Shown piece after piece: positions 8,863 through 16,277 of a stretch of DNA of 64,000 bases. Both the position numbers and the translations under genes were made by a program. The stretch comes from Poriferisodalis sp963663635. Lineage in GTDB: Bacteria > Actinomycetota > Acidimicrobiia > Acidimicrobiales > Poriferisodalaceae. The stretch spans positions 1 to 64,000 of the forward strand of contig CAXXMY010000017.1 of NCBI GenBank assembly GCA_963663635.2. The letters run 5' to 3'. Under the pieces are notes generated by a model. It was not told the origin of the DNA. It saw only the letters and a list, made by a program, of their open reading frames with translations, and made no database searches. The number at the start of each line of letters is the position of its first letter. Position 1 is the stretch's first letter.

Positions 8863-9871
8863 CTGTGGGTGCCCGAAACCCTGTCGTGGCTGGTCAGGCG
8901 GCTCTTCGGTATTCGTTGATGAGTCCGCCGCAGCGTGTCGCTCGGATGATTCGGAGCTGCTGTTGTGCGTTGGCGTTTGGCGGTTTGGTCGGCGCTGGGG
9001 GCCGTTGATCGAGCGAGCGGTGGGGCCGGTGGGCGTTGTAGTGGTCGATGTAGTCGATCACGAGCCGCTGGAGCTGGCGTTGGTTCCAGATGATGGTGCG
9101 GTCGAGGAGCTCGCGTCGCACGGTGCCGATCCAGCGCTCGGCGAAGGCGTTGGCCATGGGTGCCCGGACCGGGGTCTTGAGAATCTTGAGGCCCTCGGTT
9201 CGGAAGATCTCGTCGAAGTCGCCGGTGAACTGGCTGTCGCGGTCTCGCAGGAGTGCTCGGGTGTGGGTGAACCGCTGTGGGTGACGTAGGAACAGGTTGC
9301 GGGCGGCTTGGGAACCCAGGAACTGGGTCCAGGTCACGCTCGTGCGCTGCGGGGCGGGGTGGACGCCGTGCTGTTCGAGGATTCTCCACACAGCGCAGGC
9401 TCCAACGCGGTGGCCGAGGCCGACGAGTTCGCCGGTTATGCGGCGGTAGCCCCATGTCGGGTTGTTGGTGGCCATCTCGATGATGAGGCAACGCAGCTCC
9501 ACACAGATGCAGGGCCGCCCGGGCGCCCGGCAGGGTTGGGTCCAGTGGCGGGCGATGCGGCTTCGGTGCCAGCCCAACAGGGTCTGTGGTGTGACGAGCC
9601 AGCCGGCTCGCTGCGGTCGCGACAGGGCTGCCGCGACCGCACCTAGCAGGGCCCGGTCCTCGTCGGCGAGCGCTGGTCGGTTGTTCTGTCGGTGAAGGAC
9701 TGCGATCTGGTGGCGCAGCACAATGATCTCAAGGTCCTTCGAGCGTCCCGAGCGCACAGCCAGCCGTGCCAGCAACGCGAGGAACCGGTACAGAATGCGA
9801 CACATGAGGTCCCAGGATGGAGCGCATAACCCCTGGTCAGCGCCCACGACCGAATTCCGGGCACCCACAGG
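8862..9871 (-). mobile_element. IS element with integrase-core transposase, internally deleted
   Basis: Ends are marked by a perfect 14-bp inverted repeat, CCTGTGGGTGCCCG at 8862-8875 and CGGGCACCCACAGG at 9858-9871, with weaker similarity continuing inward (GTCGTGG). The right end abuts an RCC1-repeat remnant that continues the reading frame of a surface protein, so the element probably inserted in or recombined with that gene. I could not identify a convincing target duplication. Confidence 0.68.
8894..9805 (-). pseudogene. integrase-core (rve) transposase with deletion of the first catalytic region
   Basis: Start taken at the methionine of MCRILYRFLALLARL (9805); the longer frame to 9970 runs outside the element. 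Family landmarks are DLEIIVLRHQIAVLHRQ, NPTWGYRRITGEL, LLRDRDSQFTGDF, RTPVRAP-type (here KTPVRAPMANAFAERW) and YNAHRPHRSL. Between TWTQFLGSQA and ARNLFLRHPQ roughly 45-50 residues normally present are missing, in frame, including the strand with the first DDE aspartate. The protein would fold incompletely and lack a catalytic residue, so I call it a pseudogene although the frame stays open. Confidence 0.72.
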
Positions 9872-9877
9872 GTCGCT

Positions 9878-10090
9878 TTGGAAGCGGACACGACCATCAC
9901 CTGCTGGGGCAAACCTGACTTCCACTCCTATGCCCCGACCGGTGAGTTCGTGGACCTCTCCGTTGGCCAATCACACGCGTGCGCCCTCAACAAGACCGGG
10001 GACATCACATGCTGGGGCCGCCTCGCGGGCGTGTTGTGGGAGCCGCTCGGGAATGGAGAGCTGCGACTGGTGAGAACAAGCACGCCATGA
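9878..10090 (+). pseudogene. RCC1-repeat surface protein remnant
   Basis: About 70 codons carrying two ITCWG repeat units with TGEFVDLSVGQSHACAL between them, the same pattern as the 14 repeats of the protein at 19130-21847. No start, signal peptide or further repeats are attached. The left side is cut by the transposase element end at 9871 and the right side loses the pattern after DITCWGR. It is a fragment of a second RCC1 gene of the same type. Confidence 0.65.
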
Positions 10091-10589
10091 CGGCGACGTG
10101 TTCGTGGTGACCGTGCACCCCGCCAACTATCGGTGCTTTTCCGGGGTGACATGGCTGAGCGCAGCCGGAACCGGCGAGATGCTCCTGTGCGGTGCCGCCG
10201 CTGGCAACTTCGGGCTGACACATGACGCCGTCCCACAGCACATCCACCGACGGCGACTGCACCCGGTGAATGGTCACCAGGCATCGCTGCGAAAGGAAAC
10301 AACTGAGTTGGTAGCAATCGATGCGCTCGCCGCTCAGCGCATGCAGAACCACAAACAACGACCCGCCGAAATCGTCAACCTTGGGGAGATCGGTGTCCTG
10401 GACTGCGTCGCGGACCGCAAGCGCATTGAGCCCCAGCGCTTCGGTTAAGACGATGACGTCTTCGACCTCGTCGGACGCCGCCGTGATGTCGATCCACACC
10501 CAGCCCGTTGCGGGCAGCGTCGTCGGCGGCTCGATGGCCTCGGCGCATTCACTCGCGCCGAACCGAAGCGCCCGAATCAACACTGACAC
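10005..10589 (-). pseudogene. CorA-type magnesium transporter, N-terminal fragment
   Basis: From GTG 10589 the frame reads like the cytoplasmic N-terminal domain of CorA: WVWIDITAASDEVEDVIVLT, LPKVDDFGGSLFVVLHAL and CFLSQRCLVTIHR. Similarity fades near 10190 and no transmembrane helices or GMN motif follow, so roughly two thirds of the transporter is gone. It lies 40 bp downstream of the sigma-factor operon on the same strand and was probably its last gene. The truncation point is next to the RCC1 remnant on the other strand, which suggests a rearrangement joined the two. Confidence 0.6.
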
Positions 10590-10629
10590 GATGCTGTCAC
10601 CCCCGCCCAGCAAGATGTCTGACCTGCGT

Positions 10630-11367
10630 TCACGGGCGTCCCTCGCTGGTGCCGCGGATCTCGAACGGATTGTCGAAGAGGAAGGTGTAGGTGATGACGA
10701 CATCGCGATCGCCTGCGGCATCTCGCAGCGTCACGGTCGCTGCGCCGAGCCGCGTGACCTCGAGTTCTTCACCGTCGACAACGAGCGTCTGGCCTTCGGC
10801 AAGTTCGGCCCGCAGCGCTCTGCCCGCAGCTATCGAGGCAGCAACCGACCGGCCGCCGAGGCCCGCGAGCAAACCGACCGACAGCGATGCGGCGGCGACA
10901 GCACCACCGGTCAGAACAATGAGGATCGTGATCTCGATGCCGAGCTGGCCCAGGGCGAGCACGACCGCACCAACCATGATCGCTGAGCGCAGGGCGCGTT
11001 CGGAGAGCCTGCTGCGGCGCCCAGTGGCCTGGTGGAATCCTCGGCTGAGCGAACCGGACACGACAACGCCGAGTGCGTATCCCACCAGCAAGATCAGACC
11101 CGCAGCGAGCACGTTCGGCAGCCATCGCAGCATTTCGCTGGGGATCGGCTCCAGCGTGTCGGGGTCGGTCATTGCCATGGCGACCACGACACCGGCAGCG
11201 GTCGCGAGCCAGAAGACGAACACGCTGGTGGGACCCGCGATGTCGCGCAGCGCTTCCCGCCGCGACTTGCGAGACAGCACGCCGCGCACGGTCGCCCCGG
11301 CGATGGCTCCGAGCACCAGGCCCGCTCCGACGGAGACGAGCGCCAGCACCCATCGTTCATCTACCAC
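10630..11367 (-). CDS. MscS-like/conserved TM-helix membrane protein
   Basis: About 245 residues. The start is GTG 11367, which overlaps the end of the upstream gene (TGGTAG at 11366-11361); the longer frame to 11520 would overlap that gene deeply. Transmembrane stretches: VLALVSVGAGLVLGAIAGA, VFVFWLATAAGVVVAMAM, LPNVLAAGLILLVGYALGVV, SAIMVGAVVLALGQLGIEI, ILIVLTGGAVAAASLSVGLL; a short soluble C-terminus with GQTLVVDGEELEVTRLG recalls the beta domain of MscS-like channels. It sits in the ECF operon, and a related protein is divergently transcribed from a matching promoter. A channel or channel-like sensor responding to envelope or osmotic stress is inferred. Confidence 0.72.
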   Translation of the reverse strand: MVDERWVLALVSVGAGLVLGAIAGATVRGVLSRKSRREALRDIAGPTSVFVFWLATAAGVVVAMAMTDPDTLEPIPSEMLRWLPNVLAAGLILLVGYALGVVVSGSLSRGFHQATGRRSRLSERALRSAIMVGAVVLALGQLGIEITILIVLTGGAVAAASLSVGLLAGLGGRSVAASIAAGRALRAELAEGQTLVVDGEELEVTRLGAATVTLRDAAGDRDVVITYTFLFDNPFEIRGTSEGRP

Positions 11368-11660
11368 GTCACATCTCCCGGCTCGTCGTCTATGACAACT
11401 CTGAGGGTCGACCACGCCAAGCCGGCCAGCTCCGCGAGCATCCACGCAGCTTCGCGGTCTCGAAGCCGCTGCGCTACACGAGTCTGCACCCGTTCCTCGA
11501 ATCCCGGCATCGGGTCCCAAAGCCCGGCGGGCAGGCCCGACTGCTCCGAAGCAGCGAGTTCGCGGTCCAGTTCGTCGACGTCGATGCCGAGAGCGGCCAG
11601 CGCGTCGTGGACATTGAGATCGTCCACGACGGTGTCGTCGAACGCAGTCGGCTCGCTCAT
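11361..11660 (-). CDS. small cytoplasmic protein between ECF sigma factor and membrane protein
   Basis: A 99-residue acidic protein with ATG overlapping the sigma-factor stop by 4 bp (11657-11660). It has no transmembrane segment and no HxxxCxxC zinc motif, so it does not look like a classical ZAS anti-sigma factor. The C-terminal half (PGFEERVQTRVAQRLRDREA) is helical. Its place directly after the sigma gene and its translational coupling make it the natural candidate for a regulator of that sigma factor, but the sequence alone does not prove it. Confidence 0.65.
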   Translation of the reverse strand: MSEPTAFDDTVVDDLNVHDALAALGIDVDELDRELAASEQSGLPAGLWDPMPGFEERVQTRVAQRLRDREAAWMLAELAGLAWSTLRVVIDDEPGDVTW

Positions 11661-12202
11661 TGCGCCTCCCGTTCCACGCCGACGGCGAGCGCTCTGCGTG
11701 CTCGCAGCAGTCGAATCTTCACCTGTCCCAGCGTTATGCCGAGGGTGTCGGCGATTTGCTGGTACGAGAGCTCCTCGCTGACCCTCAATGCGAGAATCGA
11801 GCGCGACAGTTCGTCGAGGTCGTCAATCGCCAGCAGCACCGAGTCGAGTTCGCTCGCGGAAGCCACCCGGCGCTCGGGGCCGGCAGCGGCAACGGCAACT
11901 GCAGACAGCTTCTCGGGGTCCCAGGCCTGCTCGCGTGAGCGGCGCAGCTCCGACACCGCGACATTGTGAGTGATCCGCAGCATCCAGCCCCGCACCGGTC
12001 CATCCCCGCGGAATGTGTGCAGGTTCTCCCAAGCACGCACGACCGCCTCCTGAACAACGTCCTCGGCGAGCGCCGAATCGCGCACGATCGCTACCGCCAC
12101 CTTGTACATCGCCCGCGCGTGCACACGCACCAGCTGCTCGAATCCCTCCCCATTGGCCTCCCGAGGCCCGTCAGCTGCCACGTCTGCACTTTCGGCCCCC
12201 AA
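11657..12202 (-). CDS. ECF-type RNA polymerase sigma factor
   Basis: About 181 residues. Region 2 is clear: FEQLVRVHARAMYKVAVAIV, DSALAEDVVQEAVVRAWENL and GWMLRITHNVAVSELRR. Region 4 is clear: LDELSRSILALRVSEELSYQ, QIADTLGITLGQVKIRLLRA. There is no region 1 or 3, as in ECF factors. The longest frame begins with TTG 12202; GTG 12184 is an alternative. A promoter with -35 GTAACTT and -10 CGTCCTA sits 31-58 bp upstream, and the same pattern precedes the divergent gene, so the factor probably directs its own operon and the divergent membrane protein. Confidence 0.9.
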   Translation of the reverse strand: MGAESADVAADGPREANGEGFEQLVRVHARAMYKVAVAIVRDSALAEDVVQEAVVRAWENLHTFRGDGPVRGWMLRITHNVAVSELRRSREQAWDPEKLSAVAVAAAGPERRVASASELDSVLLAIDDLDELSRSILALRVSEELSYQQIADTLGITLGQVKIRLLRARRALAVGVEREAQ

Positions 12203-12232
12203 AGACGCGCTGCCCCGATGGAGTCACCGCGC

Positions 12233-12260
12233 TAGGACGCTCTCGCTGCAACAAAGTTAC
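12233..12260 (-). promoter_or_regulatory. ECF-type promoter for the sigma-factor operon
   Basis: On the minus strand, -35 GTAACTT (12260-12254), 14 bp, then -10 CGTCCTA (12239-12233). The divergent promoter has the same -35 and the same 14-bp gap. GTAAC/CGTC elements of this kind are typical of ECF promoters. Confidence 0.65.
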
Positions 12261-12301
12261 AAACCTCATCAGTTCTCACCCGCAGAGTTCCGAGACTCGT
12301 C

Positions 12302-12328
12302 GTAACTTTCCACCGCCCGGAGCGTCTA
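12302..12328 (+). promoter_or_regulatory. ECF-type promoter for the divergent membrane protein
   Basis: -35 GTAACTT (12302-12308), 14 bp, -10 CGTCTA (12323-12328). Transcription would start near 12335, leaving a leader of about 45 nt with AAGGGA before ATG 12381. Confidence 0.68.
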
Positions 12329-12380
12329 GTTTCCGAAGACAACCGGACCACACGGTCTCGGACCCACCGAAGGGATTCAC

Positions 12381-13085
12381 ATGACAGCCTTATTGGCGCA
12401 AATCAACTATCGAGATGGGCTCGAAGACGCATGGGACGAACTCGTCGGCTTCGCCCCGCGTCTGCTCGCCGCCCTCGCAGTGCTCCTTGTGGGCTGGATC
12501 ATCGCAAACCTGCTTCGCCGACTGCTCGCCAAAGGGCTGACCCGAGTCCGCTTCCCCGAACTCATCGAGAAGTCCGGTCTGAGCACCCCGCTCTCACGCG
12601 TCGGTGTCAAGGACTCCGCACGGTTGATGGCCACCCTCCTCTACTGGGCGGCGATGCTGCTGGTGCTGCAGCTCACGATCGACACGTTCGGCGAGTCCGC
12701 CATCCAGAACGCACTCGACGACCTCATCGGCTTCCTCCCCAACCTGTTCATCGGCATCGTCATCATCGTGGTCGTGGGAGCAATCGCTTCGCGAGTATCA
12801 AGCCTCATCAGCGAACTGCTCGAAGACCAGAGCTACGGAACAAACGTCGCACGAGCAGCAAGCACCGCCATCTGGGTGGTCGGCCTGTTCGCCGCCCTGA
12901 ACCAGGTCGAGATCGCCGACGACGTCCTCAACGTCCTGTTCATCGCCATCGTTGGGACCGCAGGCGTCACCGTGGCAGTCATGTTCGGCATCGGCGGCAT
13001 CCAAGCCGCCCGCGACCGGTTCTGGCCCGCCGTGTTCAACCGGCTCGGCTCAGCCCAACCGGCTGACGAAGCCACCCAAGAATAA
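12381..13085 (+). CDS. MscS-family conserved TM-helix protein
   Basis: A 234-residue integral membrane protein with hydrophobic helices at about 24-48 (LLAALAVLLVGWIIANLL), 85-105 (LLYWAAMLLVLQLTI), 118-140 (LIGFLPNLFIGIVIIVVVG), 160-180 and 185-210. The amphipathic repeats between helices (LLRRLLAKGLTRVRFPELIE) match the conserved TM-helix repeat found in MscS-like and CmpX-type proteins; there is no full beta domain. It is controlled by the same type of ECF promoter as the sigma operon that also encodes a channel-like protein, and is followed by a strong hairpin. Likely function: envelope or osmotic stress response. Confidence 0.78.
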   Translation: MTALLAQINYRDGLEDAWDELVGFAPRLLAALAVLLVGWIIANLLRRLLAKGLTRVRFPELIEKSGLSTPLSRVGVKDSARLMATLLYWAAMLLVLQLTIDTFGESAIQNALDDLIGFLPNLFIGIVIIVVVGAIASRVSSLISELLEDQSYGTNVARAASTAIWVVGLFAALNQVEIADDVLNVLFIAIVGTAGVTVAVMFGIGGIQAARDRFWPAVFNRLGSAQPADEATQE

Positions 13086-13101
13086 TCCCTCGACCCCCAG
13101 G

Positions 13102-13138
13102 CTGTTCCTCTCCCCGAAACCACCGGGGAGAGGAACAG
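13102..13138 (+). terminator. hairpin terminator after the membrane protein gene
   Basis: A perfect 14-bp stem (CTGTTCCTCTCCCC with GGGGAGAGGAACAG) and a 9-nt loop, 16 bp after the stop. No T-run follows, which is common for actinobacterial hairpin terminators. Confidence 0.7.
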
Positions 13139-13240
13139 TCGCGTCCAGACCGGGCAGAGTCCTGTCACTACCGACCAAGGAATAGGTCCGAGCCAAGGGA
13201 GTGGACAGACCGGCGTCTTTTTCGTACGTAGTGACCGATA

Positions 13241-16114
13241 GTGACAACTAGACTGACATTGGATCTGGCGTACTCGTCAAAAGCGCTGGTGAGAGACCAT
13301 TTTTCTGCGCTTAGGTGGCGGATGGTGTGCTCTGCGGACCGTGTGGCGGGTTCGGACCGCTACGGCACCGGGGTCGCGGCCGCTAGTCGGGTCACGCCAG
13401 GGGTGATGCCCGGACTGGGACGCACTGCGATTGTCGCGAGCGGGGAGGTGTTCGCTGATGCGCTGGTGGCCGGGCCGATTGCTGCCCGCGGCATCCATCC
13501 GGTGCTGCTGAGCCCGCCCGATGAGCTGCATACCGATGTGGCCGAGTACTTGAGCAGTGCGGGCATCGAGCGTGTGGTGGTCATGGGCGGCACCGCAGCG
13601 CTCAGCGCAGCCGTCGAGACAGCGATCACCGACCTGGGGGTGTCAGTGAGGCGCCTGGCTGGCAAGACTCGCTATGACACCGCAGTCAAAGCCGCCGAAC
13701 TCGTAACCGACCGATACAGCACCGCTGCCGGGCAGACCTGTTTCGCTACCGGCACCATCGGGGTGGCGCGTGCGCGGGTGCCGTTCGACTCGTTCAGCGC
13801 CGCGCCGCTGCTCGGCAGGCTGTGCGCCCCGTTGGTGCTCGCCGACCCCAAACAGATCCCCGCTGACACAGCGGCGTTTCTCGATACGGCACGCGACGCG
13901 AACACAGCGGTCGATCTGCGGGTGTTCGGCGGCAACGCCGCAGTGTCACAAACAGCCATCGACGCCTACCTCGCAGGCGAAGACGATGAAGCCGCCGAAG
14001 CGACGCAACCAGACGACGACGCCGCTGAGCTTGTCGGTCTGTCCGCAGGGACCTGCGGCGGCTCGATCGACGACGAGGTGCGGCAGTTGACAACCGCGGA
14101 CAATTCGGAGGACCCGGCGTGGTCGCCGGACTGCAGTCGCATTGCGTTCTCCAGCAATGGCTGGCTGTGGGCCATGAACAACGATGGAACCAATCAGCAG
14201 CGGCTCACTGCCTACGACGGCTCGTACTCCGATGAGCCGGCATGGTCGCCTGATGGCACCGAGATCGCTTACAGCCGCGGCCAGCGCAACGACGACGGTC
14301 ACTGGTTCTCGCATATCTATGTCGCGAACGCAGACGGTTCCGGTCGCTCCAAGGTCTCCAAAGGCGACGTGCGCGACGGAAGGCCGTCCTGGTCGCCAGA
14401 CGGGACCCGGCTCGTGTTCCAGCGACTGTCAGGCACGGGCCGCGACGACGACGGCAACTTCGTTGAAGCCGACCGCTACCTCGTTGTGATGGACGCGACC
14501 GGCCAGAACCCGGTGACGCTCGCGGCGGGTGGCTCGGGGGATCAATCGCCGGTTTGGTCGCCTGACGGCGCCCGCCTCGCGTACATCTCGGACGACTCGG
14601 TCTGGCTGATCGACGCGGACGGTTCGGACCCCGAGCGCATTATCGCGGGTGCGTTCTGGAACGGCGGCGTGTCATGGTCGCCGGACGGACGCAGAGTCGC
14701 GTTCGCCCGCGGCGACGCCGGCGAGTCGGCAATCGTCATCGCTGGCATCGACGGGGCCGCAGAAGCCGTCATCGCCGATGTGCCCGGACCGGACATCGGT
14801 CCCCGATGGTCGCCGGACGGCATGCTCATCGCGTTTACCAATTACGCGACCGACAGCGAGCGGAACATTTATGTGGCGGGTGCCCGAGGCATGGCCGCTG
14901 CGGTCGCTGATTGCATGCCGCGAGGCCTCAAGGGTGTCACAGCCGGATTCCCGTTGCCGAACTGGACCGCGCCGTCCACCGGCACTTTGCGCGTCGCGGT
15001 GCTGTTCATGGACTTCCCCGACGCTCAGGCGACCCATTCCACCCAGCAAGAAGCCGAACTGGGCCTGCCGTTCATGGAGGCATACCTCGAAGCTGTCAGC
15101 TACGGCCGGCTCGATGTCGAGGTGGTTCCGTATCACCGGTGGCTGCGGGTCGCCCGGTCTTCAGACGAGCTGCGAGGCATGACAGTGCTCGGTCTTTCGC
15201 TGGCTGAGGAAGCAGGAAGACAGGCCGTGGCGCTCGCGGATCCCGACGTGGACTTCTCAGACGTGCACGCCGTGATGACGATCTTTCCGAGCGCCCATTT
15301 CAGCGGGGGTAACGCCGGGGGTGAGGTGACGGTTGATGGGCACACCCTGCAGCACTCACGCGTCAACGCCAAGCGGGTCGACGAAGTCCGTCTCTCTCGT
15401 GATGAGCGCAGTTGGGGTTCCAGCGCCGCGCACGAGCTAGTACACAGCCTCGGCTTGTTGGACCTGTACTCCTACGACGACAGCGTGCATGAGCAGCCGG
15501 CTGCCAGAACAGGCCATGAGTGGGTCGGTGTGAAGTGGGGCAGGATGAACCTGTGGGCTTGGTATCTCGCACCGGAGGACGACCAGCGACGCCGACTTCT
15601 GTGGCGATTCCCGAACGGCGGCACCACGACTTCCTCTCACACGCATCTGTATCCCGAGGAGATGCTGGCATGGAGCAGATGGCAGCTGGGCTGGCTCGAC
15701 GAGTCTCAGGTCCGCTGCCTCAGCGACACAGACACCATCGTGACACTGTCGCCAATCGCTGAACCAAAAAGCGGGATCGCTATGGCCGCCGTGCAGATCA
15801 ACGCACGAGAGGTCATCGTGATCGAGAGCCGACGCAAACTCGGCTACGACCTCGGCCGCGACTACACCGCACCCAACGGCGGCCGCACCACAATCCCGAA
15901 CCTCATCGAAGAAGGCGTGCTCGTGTACACCGTCGACACTCTCGTCAGCACAGGCCAGCTGCCCATGCGGATCGCAGGCGACGAAGGAAACGGCCAAGTC
16001 GACGACTTCCCCGTGCTCGGTGTCGGCGAATCGGTCACCGTCGCGGGCTACACCATCACCGTCACAGCCGACGACGGGAACACCCACACCGTCACCATGA
16101 CCAGCAGCGGCTGA
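13241..16114 (+). CDS. CWB2-repeat protein with TolB-like propeller and M6-type metallopeptidase domain
   Basis: 957 residues. About 25-245: CWB2 cell-wall-binding repeats (GSDRYGTGVAAASR, VVVMGGTAALSAAVE, LRVFGGNAAVSQTAID). About 285-560: six WSPDG-type TolB/WD40 beta-propeller repeats. About 600-957: a peptidase domain with HELVHSLGLLDLY (about 730), the zinc motif of M6 immune-inhibitor-A proteases. The predicted job is a wall-attached secreted protease. Oddity: no signal peptide; the frame starts at GTG 13241 just after an in-frame TGA (13232), with no ribosome-binding site, and the first CWB2 unit looks cut. The 5' end is probably lost or the real start is elsewhere. Confidence 0.72.
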   Translation: MTTRLTLDLAYSSKALVRDHFSALRWRMVCSADRVAGSDRYGTGVAAASRVTPGVMPGLGRTAIVASGEVFADALVAGPIAARGIHPVLLSPPDELHTDVAEYLSSAGIERVVVMGGTAALSAAVETAITDLGVSVRRLAGKTRYDTAVKAAELVTDRYSTAAGQTCFATGTIGVARARVPFDSFSAAPLLGRLCAPLVLADPKQIPADTAAFLDTARDANTAVDLRVFGGNAAVSQTAIDAYLAGEDDEAAEATQPDDDAAELVGLSAGTCGGSIDDEVRQLTTADNSEDPAWSPDCSRIAFSSNGWLWAMNNDGTNQQRLTAYDGSYSDEPAWSPDGTEIAYSRGQRNDDGHWFSHIYVANADGSGRSKVSKGDVRDGRPSWSPDGTRLVFQRLSGTGRDDDGNFVEADRYLVVMDATGQNPVTLAAGGSGDQSPVWSPDGARLAYISDDSVWLIDADGSDPERIIAGAFWNGGVSWSPDGRRVAFARGDAGESAIVIAGIDGAAEAVIADVPGPDIGPRWSPDGMLIAFTNYATDSERNIYVAGARGMAAAVADCMPRGLKGVTAGFPLPNWTAPSTGTLRVAVLFMDFPDAQATHSTQQEAELGLPFMEAYLEAVSYGRLDVEVVPYHRWLRVARSSDELRGMTVLGLSLAEEAGRQAVALADPDVDFSDVHAVMTIFPSAHFSGGNAGGEVTVDGHTLQHSRVNAKRVDEVRLSRDERSWGSSAAHELVHSLGLLDLYSYDDSVHEQPAARTGHEWVGVKWGRMNLWAWYLAPEDDQRRRLLWRFPNGGTTTSSHTHLYPEEMLAWSRWQLGWLDESQVRCLSDTDTIVTLSPIAEPKSGIAMAAVQINAREVIVIESRRKLGYDLGRDYTAPNGGRTTIPNLIEEGVLVYTVDTLVSTGQLPMRIAGDEGNGQVDDFPVLGVGESVTVAGYTITVTADDGNTHTVTMTSSG

Positions 16115-16212
16115 ACGGCCATTCGAGCTGTGCGGCTCGGTCGTCAGTCAACGGCTGTTGGTCGCGGCGGACGGAATCAATTGGACCTGTGGCGACTGTG
16201 ACGCTGGTCGGT

Positions 16213-16241
16213 TTGACAGCGGCGGCGGAGTGCATTAGAGC
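16213..16241 (+). promoter_or_regulatory. possible sigma-70 type promoter
   Basis: TTGACA at 16213-16218 and, 17 bp later, TAGAGC (16236-16241), which is a weak -10. It lies about 40 bp upstream of ATG 16278. Only the -35 box is convincing. Confidence 0.3.
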
Positions 16242-16277
16242 GCGGCGGACTGACGGGAAGCTGCGAGAGGTGGCGTG

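Noticed and set aside
8118..9491. 457-codon minus-strand open frame
   Set aside because: Antisense to the HTH gene and out of frame with the transposase; composition is that of a high-GC shadow frame.
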